Positions 43,605-52,665 of a stretch of DNA of 64,000 nt are shown here, one piece after another. The DNA is from Cohnella hashimotonis (GTDB taxonomy: Bacteria > Bacillota > Bacilli > Paenibacillales > Paenibacillaceae), in assembly GCF_030014955.1 (NCBI RefSeq), contig NZ_JAGRPV010000001.1:6200001-6264000 (forward strand), read 5' to 3'. Every line of letters starts with the position of its first letter. Positions within the stretch are counted from its first letter, which is position 1. Made by a program: the position numbers and the translations under genes. Under the pieces are notes generated by a model, which worked only from the letters and a program-made list of their open reading frames with translations, had not been told where the DNA came from and did no database searches.

Positions 43605-44790
43605 GTATGCCGCCTCTCTCTCCGGTCCAGTTCTCGATTGCCAAGCGTACGGCGCCGACGAGACCCGCCTTGTCCCTCAGCTTGCCGGACACCACGGCCG
43701 GTCTCCACTCCGCTTCGGGAATGTGCACGGCCAGTTCGTCGCGGATCGGTTGCAGCAGATAGTCGCCCGCAGCGGCCACGCCTCCCCCCACGATGATCCT
43801 CTGCGGATCGACGGCAAAGGCGAGCGCGGCAAGCTTGCGGCCGAGCGCGCGGCCGGCGAACCGGAAGATATCTGCCGCCACGGCGTCCCCCGCCTGGCAT
43901 GCGAGGAAGACGTCGAGCGCGGTAATCGGACGCTCGGTCCCCGCCAACACCGTAGACTTGCCGCTTCTCACAGCCTCGGCCGCCAGTCGGGCAATGCCCG
44001 GCGCCGAAGCGATCGTCTCGAGGCAGCCCCGCTTGCCGCAGTTGCAAGGCGCATCCAGGCCGTCCACGCGGTCGTGCCCGATCTCGCCGGCCAGCAGGCG
44101 GCTCCCTCGTACCAGGAAGCCGTTCGTCATTATGCCCGCCGACAGCCCCGTTCCCACTGTGATGCACACCAGGTCGGCGCAGCCTTGGCCCGCTCCCGCC
44201 GCGGCCTCCCCCAAAGTATAGAGCCTGACGTCATTGTCGATATAGACCGGCGCTCCCAGGCGGCGGCTCATGGCTTCCGCGAAGCGCACGTTTTTCCAGC
44301 CCATGTTGGAGGCGTCCAGCGCCATCCCGCTAGCGGTATCCACCCAGCCGGGCACGCCGAATCCGGCGGCGGCGATATCGCGGTACCCGTGCGCCAGCGC
44401 GAGCGCCTGGATCTCCTGGCCAAGCCGCTCGATGAATTCGGCCGGATCGGACGTCGGATGCCGCGGGTCCGCGCGCATCGTCGCAAGCCGCCGCTCGCCG
44501 AGCGGCAGCCCGCGCTCGTCGAAGAGCCCGATCACCGTGTTCGTCCCGCCGATATCCGCGCCGATAAAGGCTTTGCCGGCGATTACTTCCCCCGCCATTC
44601 CTTCCTTGACGATTCCTTCCCCCGTCATTCCTTCCCCGGCGATTCCTTTGCCCGCAGTCCATTTCTCCGACATCCTGTCCTTCGACATCCTGTCCTTCGA
44701 CATCCTGTCCTCCGACATCCCGCAATCCGTCACGCCTGTCTCCGCCATGCCTGCCGCCCCCGACGCGCGAACGCCTAGTATAGCTTCCAT
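43594..44790 (-). CDS. ROK-family sugar kinase with repetitive N-terminal extension
   Basis: A kinase/regulator of the ROK family. GADIGGTNTVIGLF binds ATP, and the zinc motif CNCGKRGCLE is present, with no DNA-binding domain, so it is a sugar kinase rather than a NagC-type repressor. Paired with nagA it probably phosphorylates GlcNAc or a related hexose. Residues 1-70 are a Met/Lys/Asp/Gly repeat (MSKDRMSKDR, then AGEGMTGEGIVKEGMAG) not found in ROK kinases. Several in-frame ATGs lie in the repeat (44598 and 44628 are the latest), and none has a clean ribosome site, so the true start is unresolved. Confidence 0.85.
   Translation of the reverse strand: MEAILGVRASGAAGMAETGVTDCGMSEDRMSKDRMSKDRMSEKWTAGKGIAGEGMTGEGIVKEGMAGEVIAGKAFIGADIGGTNTVIGLFDERGLPLGERRLATMRADPRHPTSDPAEFIERLGQEIQALALAHGYRDIAAAGFGVPGWVDTASGMALDASNMGWKNVRFAEAMSRRLGAPVYIDNDVRLYTLGEAAAGAGQGCADLVCITVGTGLSAGIMTNGFLVRGSRLLAGEIGHDRVDGLDAPCNCGKRGCLETIASAPGIARLAAEAVRSGKSTVLAGTERPITALDVFLACQAGDAVAADIFRFAGRALGRKLAALAFAVDPQRIIVGGGVAAAGDYLLQPIRDELAVHIPEAEWRPAVVSGKLRDKAGLVGAVRLAIENWTGERGGIHDE
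44600..44730. repeat. Imperfect direct repeats in the ROK N-terminal region
   Basis: Units of about 15 bases (CATCCTGTCCTTCGA) and about 27 bases (CCCCCGTCATTCCTTCC) recur on the plus strand and give the Met-rich repeat on the minus strand. They are the source of the start ambiguity of the ROK kinase. Confidence 0.6.
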
Positions 44791-45012
44791 CGTAGACCGA
44801 ATCGGACTTGGGGCAAACGGGCCGATCTTAATTTATACTGCGAAACTTTTATCCTTCGCTCCCCGGCCTTCGCAGTTGTCCCGACAGCCGGCATGGCCTC
44901 GGAATGATTAAAATTCACCCAGTAAAAAACGCGATCGCCTCATCGCCGCAAAGCTGCGTCTGGAGTAGACTGGACTGGACCGTAAGGGATTCTCTACAAG
45001 GAGCTGTATCAG
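44791..45012. other. Divergent intergenic region, ROK kinase and beta-helix protein
   Basis: About 220 bases between two divergent genes. A TATAAATTAAG-like A/T stretch near 44830-44845 could be a minus-strand -10 box; nothing else stood out. Confidence 0.4.
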
Positions 45013-46215
45013 ATGGAGAAAATCGTCATCGAAGTCGGAACCTCGTCCGCGGCAGGCGGGGCCGCCCGCGCCATTCAATCGGCGATCGATTATGCGGCTA
45101 ATCTCGGAGGCGGCACGGTCAAGCTCGCCGAAGGCGTCTACGCGCTCGACGGCACGCTGCATCTGCGTTCCCGCGTGCGGCTCGAGGGCATCCCCGGCAA
45201 GACCGTACTGCTGCAGGGCGAGGAGCGGCTCTCCGCGCTCGCGTGCGATGCCGACCGGCACGAGAGCCAGGCCGCGGTCTTGCATCCCGGCCGCTTCGAG
45301 ATCGGACAGACGGTGACGATCCGCAAAGCCGACTCGAGCATGCTGTTCGGGGATACGGTCGCCGTCGTCGTCGGCAAGGCGGGACAGGTTCTGCATCTCG
45401 ACCGCGAACTGCACGCGACCGTGCTGCTCGACGACGGAGGCATCGTGACGACGCAATCGCCCGTCGTCGCCGCCTACGACTGCGAGCGGATCGAGCTGTA
45501 CGGCCTGACCGTCCGGGGCAACGAGGAGGCGGTTACGTTAGCCGAGGGCTGCCGCAGCGCGGGCATCTACCTGTACGGGGTCGCGGATGCGCGCATCGAA
45601 CGGTGCACGGTGCGTGACTATAAGGGAGACGGCATCAGCTACCAGCACTGCGCGGACATCGTCGTCGAGGATTGCGATTCCGTCGGCAACGCCGGCAAAG
45701 GCATTCATCCCGGCAGCGGCACGGTACGCACGCGGATCGTGAACAGCCGCTTCGACGGCAACGCCTTGGACGGCATCTTCCTCTGCTGGCGCGTGCAGGA
45801 CAGCGTGGTGGAAGGCTGCACGGCCGTGGGCAACGGGATGAACGGCCTGTCCATCGGGCACAAGGACATCCGCAACGTCATCCGCTTCAACCGTTTGTCG
45901 GACAACCGCTATTACGGCATCTTTTTCCGCAACGAAAAAGAACCGATGTCGCCCAGCTACAACCGGATCGAGGGGAACACGCTCGAAGACAACGGCTCGG
46001 AGGACATGGGCTACATCGGCATTCGAATGCGAGGTTACACGCACGACGTGGAGCTCGTGTCGAACCGGATCTCCTTTTCCAAAGCGCCGCCGGAGCGGAC
46101 GATCGGCATCTGCCTGGAGCCGCATACGTCGAGAATCACGCTCGGAGACAACAAGTTCGCGGGCTGCGCGCTGCGGACGCACGACCACTGGCTGCCCGAC
46201 GGCCGGCATGATTAG
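45013..46215 (+). CDS. Right-handed parallel beta-helix protein (pectate-lyase-like fold)
   Basis: A 400-residue protein made almost entirely of beta-helix turns, with repeats such as ARIERCTVRDYKGDGISYQH, IVVEDCDSVGNAGKGIHPG and TRIVNSRFDGNALDGIFLC. It starts with GGAARAIQSAIDYAANLGGG, the N-terminal cap typical of polysaccharide lyases and epimerases of the pectate-lyase superfamily. There is no signal peptide, so it acts inside or is a cytoplasmic processing enzyme. AAGGAG lies about ten bases before the ATG. Substrate not determined. Confidence 0.8.
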   Translation: MEKIVIEVGTSSAAGGAARAIQSAIDYAANLGGGTVKLAEGVYALDGTLHLRSRVRLEGIPGKTVLLQGEERLSALACDADRHESQAAVLHPGRFEIGQTVTIRKADSSMLFGDTVAVVVGKAGQVLHLDRELHATVLLDDGGIVTTQSPVVAAYDCERIELYGLTVRGNEEAVTLAEGCRSAGIYLYGVADARIERCTVRDYKGDGISYQHCADIVVEDCDSVGNAGKGIHPGSGTVRTRIVNSRFDGNALDGIFLCWRVQDSVVEGCTAVGNGMNGLSIGHKDIRNVIRFNRLSDNRYYGIFFRNEKEPMSPSYNRIEGNTLEDNGSEDMGYIGIRMRGYTHDVELVSNRISFSKAPPERTIGICLEPHTSRITLGDNKFAGCALRTHDHWLPDGRHD

Positions 46216-46223
46216 TGAAGAAA

Positions 46224-46251
46224 ACCGTCAGGGGAAGATCATCCTGACGGT
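46224..46251 (+). terminator. Hairpin after the beta-helix gene
   Basis: ACCGTCAGG (46224-46232) pairs with CCTGACGGT (46243-46251). Only a short T run follows, so it is a weak terminator candidate. Confidence 0.55.
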
Positions 46252-46647
46252 CCATTTAGGTTAGCGGATATCCGTAACTTGAGTCGCACGGAACGGCTGT
46301 CGACGGCTCGTCAGACAGCCGTTCCGATGGGCCCGCGTATCGTCGCCCGCGTCGTTCATTCGCTGCAACGCCTGCAAATTTACATCTTTTTTTGACGATA
46401 TCGACCCTTTTGTAAAGAATAGATGCCAAAACGCATTTATTTTCCATCGTCAGCCGGATTTCCGGGTCGCGCCTGGAATTTACCTGCATATTTGCAGGCA
46501 TTTTATCAAGGGTCGCAAGCCGGCCGAAAATACATGTACAAATGCATTTTTGGGGGCCCACCCTGCATCCGCTAAGCTTCGGCACGCAGAAAGCGCGCTT
46601 ACCGGTCCGCGAATCGCTGCCAATCTTTGCTTAGGCACACGTTCGCT
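46252..46647. other. Intergenic region with hairpin and TGCA repeats
   Basis: The gap downstream of the beta-helix gene and of the histidine kinase, which converge on it. It holds a 12-bp perfect hairpin, GGAACGGCTGTC/GACAGCCGTTCC (46290-46325), without a T run, and several TGCA-type units between 46366 and 46552. No gene was seen. Confidence 0.55.
46366..46552. repeat. TGCA-type dispersed inverted repeats, second cluster
   Basis: At least three units of the same style as at 19.53-19.72 kb: AATAGATGCCAAAACGCATT at 46421-46440, CCTGCATATTTGCAGG at about 46484-46499 and ATACATGTACAAATGCAT at about 46532-46549. Confidence 0.55.
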
Positions 46648-48453
46648 TCAGATCGCATCCCGCTGCGCCGGCTCGCCTTCCAGGACCGGGTGCGAGATCC
46701 CGATGATCGTCCCCCCTTCTTCCCTGTTCTCGATCCGCAGTCCGTACCTTTCTCCAAAATAGAGCGCCAGCCGTTCGTGGACGTTGCGGAGGCCCACCCC
46801 TTTCCGTTGATAGGGGACGTCCGTCTCCGCGGTGAGCAGCCCCCCCAAGAGCGCCTCCGGAATGCCGGGGCCGTTGTCCACGATCTCGAACTGCAGCCGG
46901 TTCGGCTCCAGGCTGCCCCGAATCAGAATCTTGACGGCCTCCCCGTCTCCGGCATGCCGCGTGCCGTGCTTGATCGCGTTCTCCACGAGCGGCTGGAGCA
47001 TCAGCCGCATGCATGGCAGCGGCAGGATGTCCTCGTCGATCATATAGACGACCCGTATCGACGTATCCTGGCGCGCGGACTGAATGGCGACGTACGCCTT
47101 GACGTGCTCGATCTCGCGCTCGACCGTCGTCAGCTCCCGTCCGTCGTTCAGGCTCAGCCGCAGCAGATTGCCCAGCGACCGCACCAACTCGCTGATATCG
47201 GACGCCTGCCTGCTTTCCGCCTTCCAGCGAATCGCCTCGAGCGTGTTGTACAGAAAGTGCGGGTTGATCTGATGCGTCAGCACCTGAAACTCCAGTTCTT
47301 TTTTGTCCTTCGCTTCTTTTTCCGCGCTGCTGACCAGCTCGTCGATCTTCCGCACCATATTGTCAAATCCCATATACAGCCAGCCGATCTCGTCCGAGCG
47401 CGTCAGCTGCGGCCAGTTGTGCACCGTCTCCCCGTGCTCCACCTTGCGCATCGCTTTGACCAGCTTCTGAATCGGGTTGGTGAACCTGTAAGTGAAGAAG
47501 GCGACCGTAAAGACGGAGATCGCGAGATAGAACAGCAGAAAGAAAAAGCTGATCCGCTCGATGCCCGATACCGGCCTTGTCAGCACCGATACAGGAATGA
47601 GGCTGAGCACCTTCCAATCGTTGTGGGTGAGCGACGCGTACGTCGCCATATATTTCACGCCTCCGATGGTCAGCGGGCTCGCCGCCTCCGCAGACTGCCT
47701 TAAGAAGTCATCCAGCTCCGGCGAATCGAGCCGGGTACCGATCCGTTCCGCTTCCTGATGGTAAACGATCGTGTTGTTCTCGTTCAGCAGCATGACCTGC
47801 TGACGATCGACCATCTTGACCGGCGCCAGATACTCGCTCAGCGTGCTCGCCTTGATGTCGGCGATGACGAAGCCCAGCGGCTCGGATTGGTTCAGCCCGT
47901 ACAACTGCTTGATTTTCGACAGGATCGGCTCCTTGTATAGGATCGGGTTGTCCTGCGGCAGGAACAGCTGCCAATAAGGAGACTTCATCTCCCTGGCCAG
48001 ACGGAACCAGGCCTGGCTCTCGATGTCTTCGTCCTGGTAGATCGTGTGCGTAAAGGTCGGATAACGCGACGGCTCGATCGGGAAGATCCGGATCGTATAG
48101 GCATGCGTGTTTCTGTTCAGCAAGCTGGTATACTGCGCGAGCCTGGACGTGATCTCGAGCTCTTCCAGCTCCCCGGACGGCCTTAGGCTGAGCAGCTCCT
48201 GCATCTCTCTGGAATACATGGTCTCGCTCTGGGCGTTGTCCACTAAGTCGAGATAATTGTCCAGCACCTTCGCGTTCTTGACCATCATTTCCATGGACAC
48301 GAACGAACTTACGTCCTGAATGGCCTTGACGGATTTGGAGTAGGCAAAGTACCCGATGAACAAGAAGGGGAGCACGACGATCAGAAAAAACAGGAGAATC
48401 ACCTGGCGGCGGATCGAGAATCGACCCAATTGCGTAAGGACCGGTCTACTCAT
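46648..48453 (-). CDS. YesM-type sensor histidine kinase
   Basis: A 601-residue membrane kinase. A membrane helix at about 17-37, an extracellular sensor region to about 295, then a second helix and HAMP (TNPIQKLVKAMRKVEHGE). A His_kinase/YesM block follows with TLEAIRWKAE and the phosphoryl-acceptor region EFQVLTHQINPHFLYN, then the ATPase (LVENAIKHGTRHAG, DNGPGIPEALLGG). It overlaps the response-regulator gene by eight bases. It should sense an extracellular sugar or oligosaccharide and control the adjoining polysaccharide-utilisation operon. Confidence 0.92.
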   Translation of the reverse strand: MSRPVLTQLGRFSIRRQVILLFFLIVVLPFLFIGYFAYSKSVKAIQDVSSFVSMEMMVKNAKVLDNYLDLVDNAQSETMYSREMQELLSLRPSGELEELEITSRLAQYTSLLNRNTHAYTIRIFPIEPSRYPTFTHTIYQDEDIESQAWFRLAREMKSPYWQLFLPQDNPILYKEPILSKIKQLYGLNQSEPLGFVIADIKASTLSEYLAPVKMVDRQQVMLLNENNTIVYHQEAERIGTRLDSPELDDFLRQSAEAASPLTIGGVKYMATYASLTHNDWKVLSLIPVSVLTRPVSGIERISFFFLLFYLAISVFTVAFFTYRFTNPIQKLVKAMRKVEHGETVHNWPQLTRSDEIGWLYMGFDNMVRKIDELVSSAEKEAKDKKELEFQVLTHQINPHFLYNTLEAIRWKAESRQASDISELVRSLGNLLRLSLNDGRELTTVEREIEHVKAYVAIQSARQDTSIRVVYMIDEDILPLPCMRLMLQPLVENAIKHGTRHAGDGEAVKILIRGSLEPNRLQFEIVDNGPGIPEALLGGLLTAETDVPYQRKGVGLRNVHERLALYFGERYGLRIENREEGGTIIGISHPVLEGEPAQRDAI

Positions 48454-50077
48454 GCCGAAGGCTCCGGCTGTTGCGGTACTCCTGCGGCGTGCAGCCGTAC
48501 GCCCGCTTGAACAGCTTGGCGAAGTGGACCGGATCCTGGTAACCGACCATGTAGCTGATCTGATACACCTTGTACCTGAGATCGCCGAGCCGGTCCGCGG
48601 CGTTCTTCAGGCGCACGTCGGTCAGATACTCCAGAAAGTTCATGTCGGTTTCCTTCTTGAACAGCTTGCTGAGCCATACCGGCGTCACGTGCACGCGCTC
48701 GGCGACCATCTGGAGCGTCAGATTTTCCTGGTATCGCTCGTGAATGATGCGCTGCGCCTCGTCGACGATCTGGCTGCGCGAGCCGGATTGCGCCTTGATG
48801 CTCTCCGCCGCCTTCAGCAGCTGCTCCGTCGCCTGCTGCCTGAGCGACTCCAGCGTGTCGAAGCGTTCGAGATGCTCCCAGAGCGCGATCGGATGCTTTT
48901 CCCAGGACGTTTCCTTCCAGCCCGCCGTTTTTTGCGCGGTCCGAAATATGTCGAGCAGCCATTCGAACGTACGCTGCTGGAGGTCCTTCGGATGCCTGAC
49001 CTCCCAGGACTTGGCCAGCTTCGGGAACGCGGCCATCGTCTCGCGGATATCCTTCTCCGTACCGTACTTCATGATCTCCACAAGTTCCCTGGCGTTGGCC
49101 AGCTGATATTCCGGCTGTTCGCCAAGACCCTGCCCGGACGTCTCCTCCGCCGCCTCGATCCCCTGAATTCTCCGGCTCACGAGCGAGTCCGTCGCTCTGC
49201 GGTAGAGCTCGGATAGCTGATGCAAGCCGCCTTCTCCGGCAGCCTCGCCCAAGTCCAGCCGGATCTGCAGCACGTTGCCGACTCGCTCGCGAACCGCTTC
49301 GAGCAAGTCTTCGCACGACTCGGCCCCATCCGCTCGCGCCTGCTCGAGTATCGCGATCCATTCGTCCTGCTCGGACCTGAACGACACATATCGGCCCGGA
49401 TGCTGCGCGGCGATCGTCTGCGCAAGCGCTCCGCCGACCTCCGCTAGCAGCGCGTCCTTGCCAGGCGCGGACGGTTCAAGTGTAAGCGCCTTCAGGCTGT
49501 CAATTCCAAATACCGCGAACTGAAGCTGCCCGTCGAGCAGCCACGCGAGGTCCAGCTGGCCCAGCTTGTGCTCGGTGCGCGCGCCAGGCTCCTCGCGGTA
49601 CGGACGACCGATCAGCTGGCGCAGGAGCTCTTCCCTGATCTTGGGGACGGCAGACTCATAGCCCTGCCGGATGAGGCTGCTGCTCAGCTCGCTTTCATTT
49701 TTCTCGCGCCGGCGCCGGAGCGCCACCGTTACCGCCTTGAACAGGTCGTTCTTGTCCAGCGGCTTGAGCAGGTAATCGGATACGCCGAGCTTGAAGGCTT
49801 CCTTGGCATAATGAAAATCGTCGAAGCCGCTGACGACGATCGTATCTCCGTCGTATCTTTCCCGGGCAAGCGACTCGATCAGCTTCAGACCGGACATGCG
49901 GGGCATGCGAATATCCGTGACGATCAGGTCCGGCCGGTGTGCGAGCGCCAGCTCCAGCGCCGTATCGCCGTCGTCGGCGTCCAGCACCTCGTCCACGCCC
50001 CAAGCCGACCAGGGGATCTGTTTAACGAGACCGTTGCGAATTTCCCTTTCGTCGTCGACTATCAAGATCCGGACCAT
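48446..50077 (-). CDS. YesN-type response regulator with AraC DNA-binding domain
   Basis: A 543-residue regulator: receiver domain (residues 1-120, LIVDDE and the phospho-Asp in DLIVTDIRMPRMSG), a middle region of about 290 residues, and an AraC-type helix-turn-helix end (residues 440-540, LTLQMVAERVHVTPVWLSKLF, with ISYMVGYQDPVHFAKLFKR). The ATG at 50077 has GAGGAGG seven bases upstream; the longer frame is not used. It pairs with the kinase downstream and probably activates the importer and glycosidase genes to its right. Confidence 0.93.
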   Translation of the reverse strand: MVRILIVDDEREIRNGLVKQIPWSAWGVDEVLDADDGDTALELALAHRPDLIVTDIRMPRMSGLKLIESLARERYDGDTIVVSGFDDFHYAKEAFKLGVSDYLLKPLDKNDLFKAVTVALRRRREKNESELSSSLIRQGYESAVPKIREELLRQLIGRPYREEPGARTEHKLGQLDLAWLLDGQLQFAVFGIDSLKALTLEPSAPGKDALLAEVGGALAQTIAAQHPGRYVSFRSEQDEWIAILEQARADGAESCEDLLEAVRERVGNVLQIRLDLGEAAGEGGLHQLSELYRRATDSLVSRRIQGIEAAEETSGQGLGEQPEYQLANARELVEIMKYGTEKDIRETMAAFPKLAKSWEVRHPKDLQQRTFEWLLDIFRTAQKTAGWKETSWEKHPIALWEHLERFDTLESLRQQATEQLLKAAESIKAQSGSRSQIVDEAQRIIHERYQENLTLQMVAERVHVTPVWLSKLFKKETDMNFLEYLTDVRLKNAADRLGDLRYKVYQISYMVGYQDPVHFAKLFKRAYGCTPQEYRNSRSLRHE

Positions 50078-50378
50078 TGCGCCGCCTCCTCGGATTTTCA
50101 CTGTTAGAATGGCATCGATAACGGAATGAGGCTTTGATCTCCATTTTGCGCAGGGTCTGCGTGCGCCGCTATAAGCTATTTTAGACGAATGCAGGGCATT
50201 TTTATCTCTGATGCGGGACCAAGCTTCCGCTTTGTCTCCTGGCTCAATATTTCTCCTCCGAAGGCATCCATTCCTTCCCAAATAAGAGAAAAACACCGAT
50301 TCCGTCAAATCCGCACGACACGGTGCGGACTCGTTCGGAATCGGTGCTTGCGGCGGCATCGGTTATGCCGGCATCGCC
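50078..50378. other. Intergenic region between the regulators and the polysaccharide operon
   Basis: About 300 bases that include the nested terminator at 50289-50346 for the rightward operon and an upstream stretch for the response-regulator gene. No distinct promoter could be chosen. Confidence 0.5.
50289..50346 (-). terminator. Nested double-stem terminator of the polysaccharide operon
   Basis: An 11-bp outer stem (CACCGATTCCG 50294-50304 with CGGAATCGGTG 50336-50346) encloses a 6-bp inner stem (CCGCAC/GTGCGG). On the minus strand five T follow the stem. It sits just downstream of the last gene of the operon. Confidence 0.8.
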
Positions 50379-50861
50379 TTAGATAAATAGCGGCGGGACG
50401 TTTTCGGTCAGCTCCAGCACGCCTACGATGTCCTCGTCGGAATTGCGGACCGGGTAGTAAATCGTATGTCCGGCCCCCCGGTCCCGGCGCGTAGGCCGCC
50501 CGGAGAACGCGCGCAGGATCTCCGGCCAGAGCGGCATGATATCGCTGCCCTCGGCCGGCAGCGCGCCGCCCGCGACCATGATCTCGCCAAGCGCGGGATT
50601 TTCCGGCCGCCGGATCCACAGCGCCGCATACGGACGACGGAGCGGATCGATTCGCTCCGTCAGCAGGAGCACCCGCTTCAGGGCGTTGAAGTGATCTTCC
50701 ACGAAGTCGATCTCGTCGCCCAGCGCGAATTGGCTGTCCGTGCCGGCGACCTTCAGCGGATATTCGCGCCGTTCGGGCGGCATGACGTCTTCGAGGAAGT
50801 CGCCCGGCAGAAACAACGCGCCCAGCCTTGCGATTTCCATCAAGCTGTACGTTTTCGGCAT
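50379..50861 (-). CDS. Uncharacterised protein, last gene of the polysaccharide operon
   Basis: A 160-residue cytoplasmic protein without signal or membrane segment. The end shows HTIYYPVRNSDEDIVGVLEL, which resembles a PAS-like strand-turn; the middle has EIDFVEDHFNALKRVLLLTE. It is not a known glycosidase. AAGGGGG precedes the ATG. It follows the DUF4091 gene by 16 bases and is followed by the operon terminator, so it is cotranscribed. A sensor or accessory role is possible; the function is unknown. Confidence 0.55.
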   Translation of the reverse strand: MPKTYSLMEIARLGALFLPGDFLEDVMPPERREYPLKVAGTDSQFALGDEIDFVEDHFNALKRVLLLTERIDPLRRPYAALWIRRPENPALGEIMVAGGALPAEGSDIMPLWPEILRAFSGRPTRRDRGAGHTIYYPVRNSDEDIVGVLELTENVPPLFI

Positions 50862-50877
50862 CGCGATTTTCGCCCCC

Positions 50878-52665
50878 TTATCCCAGAATCGCCCACAAGC
50901 TTTGCTTCAGGTCGTTAAACGTTTCCGACGGCCGGCCCTCGTGCAGCGACGCCTGGGGCGCCTCGCTGAACATGGCGTTTTCCCACTCGTAGGGCGGCCT
51001 GTCGAGAAAATTCGGCTTGCCGGGCCACCAAGCGCCCGGCGCCAGGCCGAACGAATCGACGATCGCCTCGGCCATCCGCTCCCTGCCGAGCCCGGCAGGC
51101 TGCTCGCCGATCCACTGCTCCATACAGTCCGCGACCTGCATCGCATTTCGAAGCGCTTTGAGCCGGATCGACGGGATCGGTCCCTCGAGGCCGAACAGTT
51201 CGTCTCCAGGGTAGAACATCGTCTCGCTGCCTTCCGCATCGGGGGTCTCTTGCCAACCGTCCCCCCACTTCGTGTTTTCCCAATACACGAATCCGTCCAC
51301 GCCTCGCGCCACGGCGGCCAGCGGCGAGATCGCGGTGGCGAGCAGGGGCCGAGAGATGCGCTCCGCCCCGCCGTAGGTCCATATCTCGCAGCCGGCATCG
51401 CGCAGCACGTCCAGACTCTCCGGGAACCAGGAAAACATCTGGTGATTGACGACCCACAGCTTGATGAGATTCGCGTACTTCTCGAAGTGCAGCCCGTAGC
51501 TCCAGCTGGCATCGGTCCGGAAGACGAATTTCGCGCCACTCTCCTTTTCCAGCACGCCCTTCGCCAGATCGTAATAAATGTCGTTCACCTTCTCGTCCCA
51601 GACGAAGCGCGTCTCGTCGCCGTCGTAGGGGAACAGCTTATACCGCTTCTTGTGGTTCAGGAATAGCTCGAACTTCGTCCGCAGCCAACCGCGCTCGGTG
51701 AAGTGGCGGTGGAATTCCTCCATGATCCCCGCGAACTCCGTGCGATAGCCCTTCGTTCCGAACTTGACGTAGTCGGCCGGCCAGTGAAAGTTGAACGGCA
51801 AGTACATGTACGGAATCGGAATCGCGCCGCGCTTCGTGCCTTCGAAGGCGGAGCCGTCCAGATAAGGACCGAAGTGCTCGTCGAACGTAGACCAGTCCTT
51901 GACGCGCATCTCCTTGCCTCGGCCCTCGATCTCGGGAATAAATGCGGCGGGGATGCGACCCGAATGCTCGTATGGCAAATAATGCAGCAGGCAGCGGTGC
52001 TCGTGGGCCATGCGGAAAAACGCCTGCTCCGTCCTGAAATACGTGCCGTCCTCGTAGCGGTCCGGATTGCGCCTCAGGCTGCCGATCCGGCGCGAAAGGT
52101 TGTCGGCGTAGCTGTTCAGGTCGGCGATCACCAGCGATTCGTCCGGCACGGCCGTTTGAAGCACGCGCAGCCGAATCTCGTGCGTATCGATCCCGCTGCC
52201 CGTCGTCGCGCGGAGCGCGCCGCGGTAATCCCCTGGCCGGACGCCGGCAGGGACGAACAGGTCCACCCAGACGGCCGCGTAGGCCTGGCCCTCGACTTCG
52301 TTCGCGGCCGAGATCGCGGACAAGGTGCGGGGCCCCGCGTCTCCGCCGTCCAGCGGCACCAAAGCGTCGGGGTAATACCGGCCTTTCACGCGATGATACC
52401 ACTGCGCGAAAAAGACGAATTCGCCGGCGCCGATCTCATCGTGCTCGCCCCGAAGGGGATCGACCTCGAAGCGGATCGCGGATGGCCCCGCGTCATCGAG
52501 CCTGACGATCAACTGAAAAGATAAGTACGCGTTGCGCGGAGAAGCCGGATTCGACGAAACCTCGGCCAGCTCGGCCAACGACCCGGCGCGGGCCTGCTCC
52601 TCGAGCACCTCCCCGGTCTGCGGACAGACGCGGACCATATCGTGAATCAGATAGCTGCTGCTCAT
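50878..52665 (-). CDS. DUF4091/GH123-like protein
   Basis: A 595-residue protein with an N-terminal beta-sandwich (residues 1-190) and a barrel with DWSTFDEHFGPYLDG, PFNFHWPADYVKFG and the conserved YWENTKWGDGWQ near the end, features of DUF4091 proteins related to GH123 N-acetylgalactosaminidases. No signal peptide was found, so it acts in the cytoplasm on an imported oligosaccharide. Its start overlaps the beta-mannosidase stop (ATGA). Catalytic residues were not identified with confidence. Confidence 0.75.
   Translation of the reverse strand: MSSSYLIHDMVRVCPQTGEVLEEQARAGSLAELAEVSSNPASPRNAYLSFQLIVRLDDAGPSAIRFEVDPLRGEHDEIGAGEFVFFAQWYHRVKGRYYPDALVPLDGGDAGPRTLSAISAANEVEGQAYAAVWVDLFVPAGVRPGDYRGALRATTGSGIDTHEIRLRVLQTAVPDESLVIADLNSYADNLSRRIGSLRRNPDRYEDGTYFRTEQAFFRMAHEHRCLLHYLPYEHSGRIPAAFIPEIEGRGKEMRVKDWSTFDEHFGPYLDGSAFEGTKRGAIPIPYMYLPFNFHWPADYVKFGTKGYRTEFAGIMEEFHRHFTERGWLRTKFELFLNHKKRYKLFPYDGDETRFVWDEKVNDIYYDLAKGVLEKESGAKFVFRTDASWSYGLHFEKYANLIKLWVVNHQMFSWFPESLDVLRDAGCEIWTYGGAERISRPLLATAISPLAAVARGVDGFVYWENTKWGDGWQETPDAEGSETMFYPGDELFGLEGPIPSIRLKALRNAMQVADCMEQWIGEQPAGLGRERMAEAIVDSFGLAPGAWWPGKPNFLDRPPYEWENAMFSEAPQASLHEGRPSETFNDLKQSLWAILG

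Noticed and set aside
46290..46325. Terminator call for the perfect 12-bp hairpin
   Set aside because: No T run on either strand, so it was described only as a hairpin within the intergenic region.
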